Shown here: one piece after another, positions 1 through 8,551 of the stretch | How positions within the stretch are numbered: the stretch's first letter is position 1 | Layout: each line of letters starts with the position of its first letter | Source of the DNA: Oscillatoria sp. HE19RPO | Lineage (GTDB): Bacteria; Cyanobacteriota; Cyanobacteriia; Cyanobacteriales; Laspinemataceae | Assembly: GCF_024220515.1 (NCBI RefSeq) | Contig: NZ_JAMXOT010000153.1 | Span: 1-34,832, forward strand | Direction of reading: 5' to 3' | Length of the DNA: 34,832 bases | Notes under the pieces: generated by a model | Seen by the model: only the letters and a program-made list of their open reading frames with translations | Database searches by the model: none | What the model was told of the DNA's origin: nothing | Program-made: the position numbers and the translations under genes

Positions 1-1043
1 CTCCACCGGGATTTTTTCAGAATATTTTCGACCCAGAAATAGTCGTTTGGGACAACGTAACTTATGCGGATAATTACTATCAAACCAACGGAACGGGCGA
101 TACCCTCAATGGTCAAGAATTATCCTCTGCCGATTGGAATATCAACCTAGGTTCTTTAGTAGGTTTTGACCTTTCTTTAGACCAAGGTGGCCCGCATCAA
201 ACCGCAGCCGCTTGGTATGCGGGAACTGCCGACCTCAGTCCGAGTCAAATTCCCGCTCGGAACGGACAAACAATTTATCACCGCTTAGGGGATTTAGCCG
301 AGGGAGAAATTCCTTGGTATGTAACCGACCATGCTAATGCTAACTTGAGTAATTTTGGCAATGAATCCGCGCCTTGGGAAGGGATCGGTACGGGTTGGTT
401 TAATTCTGTACTTGGTGGGGGCGATGAATTGCGTCCTGATAATCCCAGCGGCGATCGAATATCAGTCAGTGAAGATAACAATCCCATACCGGCAATGGGA
501 GGCGACTATACAGTTCCGACTTTATTCAATGGCAATTTTGATTCTGTCACTGCTAAGTTTAAGCAGCAAAACATACCCGGTTGGTCTTTCTCCGAGGGCG
601 GTCTTTCTCCCTTATCACAAACAAATTTAGTTGAATGGGGTCAGATTGCTAGCCTAACAGAACACCGCCAGAAAATTGGTTACGTTCCGAGCCAATCTAA
701 CTATGCTTTGGAACTAACTTCTAATCAAAGCATTACCCACGATCCTTTTGTCGTCCCTGATTGGGGAGTTCTGCGTCTAGACCTGCACCAAGCGCGAATC
801 TGATTTAAACAAAGGCGGAAAACTTAAAATATATCTGGAAGAAGTAGGCGACCCTGACCACATTATCATTGGGGAAATTTCCCTCGAAGAAGCCGATCCC
901 GAAAAAAAAGATAAATCGACAAGGACTAGCTTAACACGTCGCGACCCAGTTAATGAAATTCGTCAAACCTATACGGTTGACATCCCCTCTAGCTACGAAT
1001 ATGACAAAAACACCATTGGCTACGGTTCGTCAGGATTTGAAAC
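1..1043 (+). pseudogene. 3' part of a large secreted/surface protein gene, frameshifted and truncated
   Basis: An open frame enters from the left edge at base 3 and runs to a TGA at 801-803. The same protein then continues in another frame from about 796 (residues SDLNKGGKLKIYLEEVG onward) to about 1043, so one frameshift lies near 796-803. The sequence is rich in Asn, Gly, Ser and aromatics and has no membrane segment. A stretch reading NGNFDS...IPGWSFS near 520-590 resembles the start of jelly-roll or carbohydrate-binding modules found in large extracellular proteins. The reading ends at GYGSSGFET, where an IS1 remnant begins. Not seen: the N-terminus, any catalytic motif or a sorting signal. 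I infer a dead gene for an exported protein; the exact family is unknown. A sequencing error could explain the frameshift but not the IS1 junction. Confidence 0.6.
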
Positions 1044-1395
1044 CTGTGCCATACAGATTTTTGGCAAGCATATGCCTGTGTTTTCCCAACAATCAGACAT
1101 AAGCCGGGGGAGCATCTCAATTTGGCCTAAAAGGGGAATTTACAAGTCTTGCTCCCCCTTCCCTCGTAGGGAAGGGGGTTGGGGGGTTAGGTCTATGAGC
1201 CTTCTTGAGATGCTCCCTAAGCCGGTAAGCAAAGATAGCGGTAAAACCAGCCATATTGAATGGTTCAATAATACCTTAAGGCAACGAGTTTCTAGGCTGG
1301 TTATAAAAACTTTATCGTTTTCTAAAAAATTAGATAATCATGTTGGGGCCTTATTGTATTTTATTCATGATAATAATGAATCATTACATATTTAG
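1044..1395 (+). pseudogene. IS1-family transposase, C-terminal remnant, interrupted by a MITE
   Basis: With the 110-bp element at 1108-1217 and one 8-bp target copy removed, the two flanks join into one frame. It reads WQAYACVFPTIRHKP, then KDSGKTSHIEWFNNTLRQR, then KTLSFSKKLDNH, and stops at 1393-1395. This is the C-terminal catalytic half of an IS1-family DDE transposase: the HIE-FNNTLRQR and TLSFSKK blocks are family hallmarks. Upstream the frame meets a stop at 1038-1040, and the N-terminal half is missing. The insertion adds 118 bp, which moves the frame by one and explains why the downstream half appears in another frame. The copy is non-functional. The remnant abuts the truncated secreted-protein gene, so IS1 insertion probably helped to destroy it. 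Confidence 0.8.
1108..1217. mobile_element. 110-bp MITE with 13-bp inverted ends and 8-bp target duplication
   Basis: The ends are a perfect inverted pair, GGGAGCATCTCAA at 1108-1120 and TTGAGATGCTCCC at 1205-1217. The element is flanked by an identical TAAGCCGG at 1100-1107 and 1218-1225. The interior holds a strong G/C-rich hairpin (about 1153-1175) of the type scattered through this genome. It encodes nothing. It sits inside the IS1 transposase remnant, so it inserted after IS1. Confidence 0.88.
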
Positions 1396-1793
1396 GACTA
1401 CCCTTTTGACTGTCCAGTAAATTAAATTATATTGTCATACAAATAAGCAATCCGATTTTTAGATGACAGAAAACTGGGTCGCAGTAGATTCTCACTAATA
1501 ATACCTATCAGACTTTCTCCAGATGGGCTTGATTTGTAACCAGACCCTCCATTGAGAACTGTAAAAGGGGATTCCTCAAACCCGGTCGTTTGACCCTGGG
1601 GCGATCGCCACTGCAATCCTTCTGATGCTTCTGAGTATTTCATCCATCCCGAACAAAGTCTATCCAATGGATTCCGCCCCCTTCTAACAAGCGGGGATTT
1701 GAGCGGGTTGGGGGATTTCTGGGGGGAAAAGATGCCGACCACCGGACGCTTCCCTCTAAAATAGAAAACGAACCCTCGACAAGCAACTGACTC
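1396..1793. other. Gap between IS1 remnant and tatC, with a palindromic repeat
   Basis: No recognisable gene. At about 1674-1730 lies a repeat of the common cyanobacterial kind (CCCCTTCTAACAAGCGGGG followed by a G-rich run). A 106-residue minus-strand frame crosses it, but half of that frame is translated repeat and the rest matches nothing I know. Confidence 0.5.
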
Positions 1794-2600
1794 ATGACCC
1801 CAAGTTCAGACCTGGAGACCGTGACCCAGCAAGACCCCCCCCAACTTTACAACCCCGGTAACCTTAACCCTACTGAGGATGACCCGATCGACGACTTCCC
1901 GGACGAGGTGGAGATGTCCATCTTCGATCACCTGGAAGAACTGCGGATGCGAATCTTCTATTCCCTGATTGGCGTAGTGTCCGGGATGGTGGGGTGCTTC
2001 ATTTTTGTCAAACCGATCGTTCACTTATTAGAGGTCCCCGCAAAAGGAGCCAAATTTCTGCAACTGGCACCGGGAGAATTTTTCTTTGTCTCAGTCAAGG
2101 TTGCTGGTTATAGCGGATTGGTCGTGGCGAGTCCATTTGTTCTCTACCAAATTATCCAGTTTGTCCTGCCGGGACTGTCCCTGCGGGAACGTCGGATTAT
2201 TGGTCCGATTGTGCTGGGATCAACCCTGTTGTTTGGTGTGGGTCTCGTTTTTGCTTATATCGCTTTGATTCCTGCTGCCCTCAATTTCTTCGTCAGCTAT
2301 GGGGCGGGGGTGGTGGAGCAAATGTGGTCGATCGATCGCTATTTTGAGTTTGTGCTGCTGCTATTATTTAGCACGGGATTAGCGTTTCAAATCCCGGTGA
2401 TCCAGGCGCTGCTGGGTTTGCTGGGAATCGTCTCTTCTACAAAAATGCTGGCAGGTTGGCGTTATGTGGTGCTGGGTGCTGCCATTTTAGGGGCGATTTT
2501 AACCCCCTCTACTGATCCCCTGACCCAGAGTTTATTTGCCGGTGCAGTCCTGACCCTCTATTTTGGGGGTGTGGGATTGGTGAAGGCAATGGGAAAATAA
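1794..2600 (+). CDS. tatC: Sec-independent protein translocase TatC
   Basis: TatC is the polytopic receptor of the twin-arginine translocase in the thylakoid and plasma membranes, where it binds folded precursors that carry an RR signal. The 268-residue product has an acidic, Pro-rich N-terminal extension of about 40 residues. Next comes the conserved [11 protein letters not shown] entry motif (44-54) and six hydrophobic spans to the end, including the periplasmic-loop ASPFVLYQ region and the family-typical [19 protein letters not shown] near the C-terminus. Start: ATG at 1794; an internal ATG at residue 41 would give a core-length protein and cannot be excluded. The Rieske gene petC, a known Tat substrate in cyanobacteria, lies 2.8 kb downstream. 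Identification is firm. Confidence 0.96.
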   Translation: MTPSSDLETVTQQDPPQLYNPGNLNPTEDDPIDDFPDEVEMSIFDHLEELRMRIFYSLIGVVSGMVGCFIFVKPIVHLLEVPAKGAKFLQLAPGEFFFVSVKVAGYSGLVVASPFVLYQIIQFVLPGLSLRERRIIGPIVLGSTLLFGVGLVFAYIALIPAALNFFVSYGAGVVEQMWSIDRYFEFVLLLLFSTGLAFQIPVIQALLGLLGIVSSTKMLAGWRYVVLGAAILGAILTPSTDPLTQSLFAGAVLTLYFGGVGLVKAMGK

Positions 2601-3340
2601 GCGGTTTGGGTTCAGTGGTAGGGCGATCGCCGGTGGGCAGAGGGGTGCAGATGGGCGATCGCCCTTGTGCTATCTGTCATACAATTTTAGAGTGGAGTAG
2701 TGAATGTGACAGACTCTTGAGCGTCCCTCAGAATTCTCGCGATCGGAACCTGAAGGGATCGCGTGCCAGAGTACAATCAATGTCTTCGCTCTAGGCTCAA
2801 TCTGGGGTACAATTTGAACGGTGAGAGTTGAAACTTGAGATTTTTCAACTCTTGAGAACTCAGGATTCTGGCTGTTCGTGGGGCTGTAATAGAGTGAAAT
2901 CCCCTGAGCAGCGCCCCTGTCTTGAGCCCATTGTAGCTATTCATTTAAATTTTCAAATTTAAATTTGAGATTTTAAATTTGCTAACCCTTTCTCAATCAG
3001 GATTCTGGTCGTTACGCGGATGGCACAGATAAAGTGAACGTTCCCTGTAATGGGTCTAAGTGCTTGCCAAATGGGGCGGTTGTGAGTTATGACAGGATCT
3101 ACTGATGTTACGTCGATCGGGAAAACTCTCCGTGCGATTGATGATTGGGGGAGGTGGCTCGTCCAAGATCTGATTTCTGTCCCTGATTGTTTTGAGTAGA
3201 AATTCCAGACTTTGTAATGCTGAATACGTTGTTAAAGATCCACTAGCTCCTATAATACTGCAATCCGGATGGAACCGCACTCAGCACGGACGCTAACCAT
3301 CTCCTTCGGTTTTAAAATTCAGGTGGCGATCGACGATTGA
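2601..3340. other. 740-bp intergenic region downstream of tatC
   Basis: No convincing gene. The left part has several GCGATCGC-type sites. An imperfect hairpin (GAGTTGAAA / TTTCAACTC) spans 2825-2851. A loosely duplicated segment begins AGGATTCTGG near 2861 and again near 3000, with AT-rich sequence between (2941-2985). A 74-codon minus-strand frame at 3056-3280 looks like chance. Confidence 0.45.
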
Positions 3341-3397
3341 TTGCCGACCCCTAAAAATAGAGCTGCGTATCGTTTTATACCAAAGCTTTCACCTATC

Positions 3398-4585
3398 ATG
3401 ATGAAAATTCTTGCGTTCGACTTGCCCGATTCTCCAGGTCCCGATCCCCAGCCAATCGTTCTCAAGTATTCCAGGTTTCTGGATACCGCTGCAGTTGGAA
3501 TTTTTCAGATTACCCCGACAGGCAGCTATCTCAGGGCTAATCGAACTTTAGCTCGCATCTATGGGTATGAGTCGGGGGCAGAATTGATAGCTGGGGTCAA
3601 AAATATGGGGAATCAACTGTATGTGGAACAGAGACGATATGAACAATTAATGCAAGTGTTACGCACTCAGCGAGATGTGGAAAATTTTGAGTCTCGGATC
3701 TATCGTCAAGATGGCACGATTGCCTGGGTGCGAGATACGATCCGGATTTTGCGCGATCGCAAAGGTCAGGTAATTGGCTATCAGGGGATTGTTGAACCGA
3801 TGGAGGAACCCCTAATCGATTGCGTAAGTTCTCCAGCAGATGCGGAAGCCGACAACTTACGCACTCCCCTCACGCCTAACTTTGTGTCGATGTTATCTCA
3901 TGAATTACGAGGTTCTTTAACCGTGATTGCGGCAGCAAATGATTTGCTAAAGCTCCACAGTCAAAAAATGACCCCTGAGCAACGACTTAAGTATTTTCAA
4001 AAAATTGATGAAACCGTTAAACATACCAGCAATATTATCGAAGGATTCCTAACATTAGGAAAGGCTGAATGTGGCGGATTACATATTCAATCGGTTCCGG
4101 TTTATTTTGCCAGTTTATGCGAAGATGTCTGGCAGGATGTGGAAAAATTAACCGATGTGACTCATCGCATGGTTTTGACCACGACCGGCGATTCTGAACC
4201 GTTGATGACCGATCCCACCTTACTGCGCCAAATTATTTTGAATTTGCTGGTGAATGCGGTCAAGTATTCTCCCCAGGGCAGTTCTATTTATTGTGATTTT
4301 ACTTTTAATGAAGGGGAAATCATTTTCCGAATCAAGGACCGAGGCATCGGGATTCCTCCGGAGGACCGGGCGAATTTGTTTACGCTGTTTCATCGGGCGA
4401 AAAATGTGGCCGCTAATGCCGGGAGTGGGTTGGGATTGGCAATTGTTAAGCGATCGGTTGATTTACTTGGGGGTAAAATTTGGGTAGAAAGTACCGTGGG
4501 AGAGGGGACAACTTTTACGGTTACCCTCCCAAAACTACCGGCGCTTTTTCCTAAAATTGAGGATTACCATTCGATTAGCGCTTGA
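3398..4585 (+). CDS. Soluble PAS-domain sensor histidine kinase
   Basis: A cytoplasmic two-component sensor kinase that should autophosphorylate on His and pass the phosphate to an unidentified response regulator. Numbered from the ATG at 3398 (395 residues), a PAS/PAC domain occupies about 24-140, with the characteristic YRQDGTIAWVRDTIR and GYQGIVEP ending. The dimerisation box MLSHELRGSLT has the phospho-acceptor His at 168. The ATPase domain has an N box (NLLVNAVKYS), G1 (DRGIGI), an F box (LFTLFHR) and G2 (GSGLGLA). No membrane segment or receiver is present. The frame extends upstream to a TTG at 3341, but those 19 residues look non-coding; neither start has a strong Shine-Dalgarno. No regulator gene is adjacent, and the ligand is unknown. 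It interrupts the tatC-DUF3067-petC group without an evident functional link. Confidence 0.9.
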   Translation: MMKILAFDLPDSPGPDPQPIVLKYSRFLDTAAVGIFQITPTGSYLRANRTLARIYGYESGAELIAGVKNMGNQLYVEQRRYEQLMQVLRTQRDVENFESRIYRQDGTIAWVRDTIRILRDRKGQVIGYQGIVEPMEEPLIDCVSSPADAEADNLRTPLTPNFVSMLSHELRGSLTVIAAANDLLKLHSQKMTPEQRLKYFQKIDETVKHTSNIIEGFLTLGKAECGGLHIQSVPVYFASLCEDVWQDVEKLTDVTHRMVLTTTGDSEPLMTDPTLLRQIILNLLVNAVKYSPQGSSIYCDFTFNEGEIIFRIKDRGIGIPPEDRANLFTLFHRAKNVAANAGSGLGLAIVKRSVDLLGGKIWVESTVGEGTTFTVTLPKLPALFPKIEDYHSISA

Positions 4586-4626
4586 GGTGATTCCCTCTGT
4601 TGAGCGCGTTCTGTTTGTCCGTTTGA

Positions 4627-4638
4627 TGTGACGTCACA
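4627..4638. promoter_or_regulatory. Palindrome TGTGACGTCACA, possible operator
   Basis: A perfect 12-bp palindrome lies 40 bp after the kinase gene and 215 bp from the DUF3067 end. The half-sites match those of CRP-type sites (TGTGA / TCACA), but they are only 2 bp apart rather than 6. It is downstream of both neighbouring genes, so an operator role is speculative. Confidence 0.25.
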
Positions 4639-4852
4639 CCGGAGTTTCTTAACTTAAGATAGACTCATCAGGCTCAATTCATAGGGAAGCCGCCGATCCC
4701 TGACGACTCAATGTTCCCCTTCTCTACTGTCCTGGGAATATTGCAAGTTGTCAATTGGTTAAAGGGTCAGGAATGAGTTGAGCGATCGCCCCAGTGAAGG
4801 GGAGGAAGGCGATCGAGACGAAGGGAGAAGTTCAGAATAGACAATGGGCAAT

Positions 4853-5170
4853 TTAGAAATTTTCGAGCATCCATTCGGAAGCGCGATCGCCCAAATCAAT
4901 GGGAATGCTCACCGCCTTGCCTAGGCGGGGACGTTCGCGGGTGCTTGCTAGGTAATCCTGCACCTGTTCGATGCCACCCCAGGCATTGAGATAACTGGCA
5001 ACCACATCCAAATGAGCCAGATATTCCGACTCATTCATAGGGAAAGAGGCTTGTTCGAGGTATTTCCACATAATCAAGAGGAAAATCTTCCCCTGAGTGC
5101 GCCGCACTTGGATATCGTAAGAGCGGCCCCACTTGGAAAGCAAGAGCTGGTGTAAGTCCTGTCCGGTCAT
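4853..5170 (-). CDS. DUF3067 family protein
   Basis: A 105-residue soluble protein starting at the ATG at 5170. It begins MTGQDLHQLLLSKWGRSYD, continues with RRTQGKIFLLIMWKYLEQ and ends RASEWMLENF, which is the recognisable pattern of the DUF3067 family of cyanobacteria and plastids. Its biochemical function is not something I can read from the sequence. Plastid relatives have been linked to photosynthetic complex biogenesis, and its position beside petC and tatC fits a role in cytochrome b6f or thylakoid protein maturation, but that is inference. It is transcribed divergently from petC across a 262-bp gap. Length is normal and no defect is seen. Confidence 0.85.
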   Translation of the reverse strand: MTGQDLHQLLLSKWGRSYDIQVRRTQGKIFLLIMWKYLEQASFPMNESEYLAHLDVVASYLNAWGGIEQVQDYLASTRERPRLGKAVSIPIDLGDRASEWMLENF

Positions 5171-5432
5171 AGAGAGAGTCCGTAAAATCTGAATCTTTAC
5201 AGTTTGTTACAAAAATTGACAGCGAAATGCAAAAATGCGATCGAAGTGTCAAAGAATGTAATAATCTGTTGAGAAAGGCTGGAGATTCAGCATTTCCCTG
5301 GGGATTGTCCCTGCCTTGCCCCGGTAGTGACAGACTCGATATGAGGAATTGTTTAAACTAGGGTTCACCAATTTTAGCCCTTAGATGAGCGGCTAAGACA
5401 TACAACTTAACACAGACGTAGCAAGATAGGTC
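5171..5432. promoter_or_regulatory. Divergent promoter region between DUF3067 gene and petC
   Basis: This 262-bp gap separates two divergent genes and must carry the petC promoter on one strand and the DUF3067 promoter on the other. It is AT-rich in the first 100 bp. I cannot fix any -10/-35 pair with confidence. Confidence 0.4.
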
Positions 5433-5972
5433 ATGGCTCAAGCTTCTGGAAATCCTGACGTCCCCAGCATGGGGCGTCGCCAATTTATGAACTTACTGAC
5501 TTTCGGTGCAGTCACGGGGACGGCACTGGGAGCCTTGTATCCGGTGGTCAAATATTTTATCCCGCCGTCGAGTGGCGCGGCAGGGGGTGGCGTTACCGCT
5601 AAAGATGCCCTGGGCAATGATGTCAGCGTGAGCCAGTTTTTAGGGAGTCACAATGCCGGCGATCGCGTGTTGGCCCAAGGTCTCAAAGGTGACCCCACCT
5701 ACCTGGTGGTGGATCAAGACAAAACCCTGACCGACTACGGGATTAACGCCGTTTGTACTCACCTCGGCTGCGTTGTCCCCTGGAACGCCAGCGAAAACAA
5801 ATTTATGTGTCCCTGCCACGGTTCCCAGTACAACAGTGAGGGTAAAGTGGTTCGCGGCCCTGCACCCCTGTCTCTGGCTTTGGCTCATGCCACCGAGGTC
5901 GATGATAAAGTCATCTTTACCCCTTGGACCGAAACCGACTTCCGCACCGGGGAAAACCCCTGGTGGTCATAA
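5433..5972 (+). CDS. petC: Cytochrome b6f complex Rieske iron-sulfur protein
   Basis: Carries electrons from plastoquinol at the Qo site to cytochrome f in the thylakoid cytochrome b6f complex. The product has 179 residues. An N-terminal Tat-type signal anchor includes [13 protein letters not shown] (13-25), followed by the single membrane span (about 22-43) and a Gly-rich hinge (SSGAAGGG). The lumenal domain holds both cluster boxes, CTHLGC (108-113) and CPCHGS (126-131), which supply two Cys and two His to the 2Fe-2S centre. Start ATG at 5433. petA follows after an 86-bp gap without a terminator, so petCA is almost certainly one operon. The twin-arginine-like motif has only RR followed by QF, as is usual for cyanobacterial PetC, and the Tat gene tatC lies upstream. 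Confidence 0.98.
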   Translation: MAQASGNPDVPSMGRRQFMNLLTFGAVTGTALGALYPVVKYFIPPSSGAAGGGVTAKDALGNDVSVSQFLGSHNAGDRVLAQGLKGDPTYLVVDQDKTLTDYGINAVCTHLGCVVPWNASENKFMCPCHGSQYNSEGKVVRGPAPLSLALAHATEVDDKVIFTPWTETDFRTGENPWWS

Positions 5973-6058
5973 GCGCTTTGGCCAACCAAAAGCCGCTGAA
6001 TGCAATATATTTCAATTTCTCATTGTTTGACTGTTTAGCTTACCTCTTCTCTTTCCCG

Positions 6059-7048
6059 ATGAAACATACTTCCTTGTCGCGGATCCTGCGGCAGAGTGGA
6101 CGCACTTTAGCCAAAGGCGTGCTGTTGGCGGTGGCAACTCTCGCCCTTTTCCTTGCTTCTGACATCGCCGTACCTCAATCAGCAGCAGCCTATCCCTTTT
6201 GGGCGCAACAAACAGCTCCAGAAACCCCCCGCGAAGCAACGGGTCGGATCGTTTGCGCCAACTGCCATCTCGCTGAAAAACATACCCAGGTGGAATTGCC
6301 TCAAGCAGTGCTCCCGGATACGGTGTTTGAAGCGGTGGTGAAAATTCCTTATGATACCAGCGTGCAACAAGTGGTCGGCAGTGGAGAACGCGGACCCCTG
6401 AATGTCGGCGCTGTGATCATGTTGCCCGAAGGGTTCAAAATTGCACCTGCCGATCGCATTCCTGAAGAAATGCAGGAAAAAATCGGGGGTCTTTACTTCC
6501 AACCCTATGCGGAAGGTCAGGATAATGTGTTGATTGTTGGTCCCTTACCGGGCGAACAATATCAAGAAATTGTCTTCCCAGTCCTATCTCCGAACCCGGA
6601 AACGGATAAAAATATCCATTATGGTAAATACCCCGTTCATGTCGGGGGTAACCGGGGACGCGGACAGCTGTATCCAACTGGGGATAAGAGCAATAATACA
6701 GTCTTCAATGCTTCGGCGGCTGGAACCATTTCCCAAATTGCCAAAGTTGAAGGCGGCGGTTATGAAGTTACCATTCAAACTGCCGATGGATCGACCGTGG
6801 TTGATAGCATTCCCGCCGGTCCTGAGTTAATCGTCTCGGAAGGTGACGAAGTGACTGCGGCTCAATTGCTGACCAATAACCCCAATGTCGGTGGTTTCGG
6901 TCAGGTGGATGGAGAAATCGTCCTCCAAAGTGCCGGTCGGATTAAAGGATTGCTGGCTTTCTTTGCGATCGTTACTCTGTCTCAAATTATGCTCGTCCTG
7001 AAGAAAAAGCAGGTCGAAAAAGTACAAGCAGCCGAAATGAACTTCTAG
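6059..7048 (+). CDS. petA: Apocytochrome f
   Basis: Cytochrome f accepts electrons from the Rieske protein and reduces plastocyanin or cytochrome c6 in the lumen. I chose the ATG at 6059 (329 residues), because the 45 upstream codons in frame overlap petC and are not family-like. A Sec signal peptide (1-44) ends in AAA before Tyr45, whose free amine is the axial haem ligand in the mature protein. The c-type haem box CANCH is at 66-70. A C-terminal span at about 296-313 anchors the protein, with the stromal tail [15 protein letters not shown]. Length and motifs are those of an intact family member. It is the second gene of petCA and is followed by a strong terminator. Confidence 0.98.
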   Translation: MKHTSLSRILRQSGRTLAKGVLLAVATLALFLASDIAVPQSAAAYPFWAQQTAPETPREATGRIVCANCHLAEKHTQVELPQAVLPDTVFEAVVKIPYDTSVQQVVGSGERGPLNVGAVIMLPEGFKIAPADRIPEEMQEKIGGLYFQPYAEGQDNVLIVGPLPGEQYQEIVFPVLSPNPETDKNIHYGKYPVHVGGNRGRGQLYPTGDKSNNTVFNASAAGTISQIAKVEGGGYEVTIQTADGSTVVDSIPAGPELIVSEGDEVTAAQLLTNNPNVGGFGQVDGEIVLQSAGRIKGLLAFFAIVTLSQIMLVLKKKQVEKVQAAEMNF

Positions 7049-7067
7049 GTTCTGTTGCGAGTGACTT

Positions 7068-7097
7068 AAAAAAAGGGGGCATCTGCCCCCTTTTTTT
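7068..7097 (+). terminator. Intrinsic terminator of petCA
   Basis: A perfect stem of seven A, GGGGG and CA pairs with TG, CCCCC and seven T around a 2-base centre, 20 bp after the petA stop. The symmetrical A and T runs mean it could also work on the opposite strand. Confidence 0.92.
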
Positions 7098-7180
7098 AGA
7101 TGACACAGGATAGAGTAAATTAGATTAAACCAATCCCTAATCCACAAAACAAAATCTGAAACAATTCCGATAAATAGGTC

Positions 7181-7443
7181 CCGGGACAAGAAACCTGGTT
7201 TCTAGCCTAGATTTGTTGTTAATGGCAGTGATTGCGTCAAGAAACCCGGCTTCTAACTTCCACCCTAAATGTAGAGGCGAGCAAGCGAATCGCCTCTACA
7301 TTTAGGATTCGATGTTATAGAGCGTAAGTTAAAGGAGTAGGGTGGGCAATGCCCACCTTCTGTTTGGTGGGCATTGCCCACCCTACAATTGCTAGATTTG
7401 TTGCTAATGGCCGTGATTTTGTCAAGAAACCCGGTTTCCAACT
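7181..7443. repeat. Direct repeat flanking two nested hairpins
   Basis: A 52-bp unit (CTAGATTTGTTG... to ...AACT) occurs at 7207-7258 and again at 7392-7443 with about six differences. A third partial copy of the AGAAACC-GGTTTCT core lies at about 7188-7205. Between the copies are two perfect hairpins: 7265-7305 (arms CTAAATGTAGAGGCGA) and 7337-7386. Each 21-bp arm of the second hairpin contains its own palindrome, GGTGGGCAATGCCCACC. None of this codes for protein. Confidence 0.85.
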
Positions 7444-7511
7444 AATATTGAGACGGGCTATACATTTTATAAGAACAAACAAATTACTCTTAGATTCAAA
7501 AGGTAAGGCTT

Positions 7512-7964
7512 ATGACTCGTTTTTTTAAATTTGAAGCAGATTTCGTTGAATCTCTCCATTGCATTCCCATGCAAGTTAGATTAAAATTAGATACTTGTGG
7601 GATTAAACTGAAACTGAATCAATGGAATCGGTTTAACAAAGAGGACCGAGAAGCTCTGATTCAGACTCCTTGTCAGAGTTCCGAAGAAATTACCCAGTAT
7701 CGGCAATTTTTGCAAGGGTTGGTTTTAGACCGGACTGGGGAATCGGCCAAAGATTTAGCCGTGGATGACAACCCCCCTTGGATGAATCAGGCAGAAATAC
7801 CGGACGGGGTGCAAGATAAAGCCCAACAGTTTGGAATGACTTTAACGTTAGAACAGTGGGCTAAATTGGAACCGATCGAGCGGTTTGCCTTAATTAAATT
7901 GAGTCGGTCCAGTCATGAAAATGCTAACTTTTTACCGGCTTTAAAAGAATTGAACCTGGTTTAA
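7512..7964 (+). CDS. narM: Nitrate reductase-associated protein (NarM-like)
   Basis: A 150-residue soluble protein. The N-terminus FFKFEADFVESLHCIPMQVR and the block KLDTCGIKLKLNQWNRF are the pattern of the cyanobacterial nitrate reductase-associated family, whose characterised member NarM is needed for active ferredoxin-nitrate reductase. A second helical block (QFGMTLTLEQWAKLEPIERFALIKLSRS) repeats the theme of the first (LKLNQWNRFNKEDREALIQT), suggesting an internal duplication. Start ATG at 7512 follows an AAGGTAAGG Shine-Dalgarno-like run. In many cyanobacteria the gene is near narB or molybdopterin genes, but here it stands alone between repeats. Family assignment is fairly sure; functional equivalence to NarM is inferred. 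Confidence 0.75.
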   Translation: MTRFFKFEADFVESLHCIPMQVRLKLDTCGIKLKLNQWNRFNKEDREALIQTPCQSSEEITQYRQFLQGLVLDRTGESAKDLAVDDNPPWMNQAEIPDGVQDKAQQFGMTLTLEQWAKLEPIERFALIKLSRSSHENANFLPALKELNLV

Positions 7965-8012
7965 AGACAATTGTCCGATTCAGATAGAAATGGGTTCAAA
8001 CCTATCACCGGC

Positions 8013-8110
8013 AAGAGTTACGCATTTGGGGAGGGCAAACGCGAAATGTAGAGGCGATTCGCTTGCTCGCCTCTACATTTCGGGTGAATTTTCCAAATCT
8101 GCGTAAGTCC
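8013..8110. mobile_element. MITE of the AGGACTTACGCA family, copy 1
   Basis: The left end reads AGAGTTACGCATTTGG and the right end CCAAATCTGCGTAAGTCC, an imperfect inverted pair. The centre is a hairpin with arms CGAAATGTAGAGGCGA. The copy at 12161-12258 has the same plan. It is non-coding and about 98 bp long. Confidence 0.7.
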
Positions 8111-8175
8111 TGACCGGGTAATTTAGCCCAGGGTCTGGTTGTTTACAGTAATTGGGAAAACCCTTGCTGATACAT

Positions 8176-8423
8176 TTACGCGACATTTTTCCGGTTATTT
8201 CCGGACAATGCTACGATAGCACTATCACCTTCAAAGGTAATAGAGGCGGTATCCCGCAAAGCTTTTAGAAAGATTCCAAAAGCACTTGATTGTTTAAGGT
8301 CGATGAGGATGATTAGACTCGTACCTTCTTAGACTCAAGAATCTGCCTTACCTCGGCAACCAAGCGTTTAAGTCTCAAAGGTAAGCAGAAAAATCTAAAG
8401 TCGGGCGCGAGTGGCTGATCCAT
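8176..8423 (-). pseudogene. Small broken gene, frameshifted, function unknown
   Basis: On the minus strand a frame opens with ATG at 8423 (MDQPLAPDFRFFCLPLRLKR) and stops after 36 codons. A second frame picks up at once, with residues SLIILIDLKQSSAFGIFLKA and FEGDSAIVALSGNNRKNVA, ending at the TAA at 8176-8178. Joined by a single shift near 8310 they give about 82 residues with alternating strands and helices. The LIDLK...FG...A-IVALSG layout loosely recalls STAS-type anti-anti-sigma folds. I do not recognise the family firmly. A promoter-like TATAAT lies just upstream on the same strand. It could be a decayed gene or a chance open region. Confidence 0.4.
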
Positions 8424-8551
8424 TTTCAACTCTTGTCGGATATTATACCCCATTATCCGCAGATGTCCAGCAAATCTCGGATTAAATCATTGCTCCCTTG
8501 TCCCTGGGGGAGTAAACTCATAACATTCATTCAGGTTGAGAAAATAGGATT

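Noticed and set aside
1422-1742. 106-codon minus-strand frame
   Set aside because: Half of it is a translated palindromic repeat; the rest has no recognised family or ribosome-binding site.
2606-2794. 62-codon frame after tatC
   Set aside because: Built over GCGATCGC repeats, with no ribosome-binding site or family features.
4627-4638. CRP-type operator
   Set aside because: Half-site spacing is 2 bp, not 6, and it lies downstream of both neighbouring genes. Kept only as a low-confidence palindrome.
5924-6058. N-terminal extension of petA from an upstream ATG
   Set aside because: It overlaps the 3' end of petC and lacks family similarity; the ATG at 6059 gives a proper Sec signal peptide.
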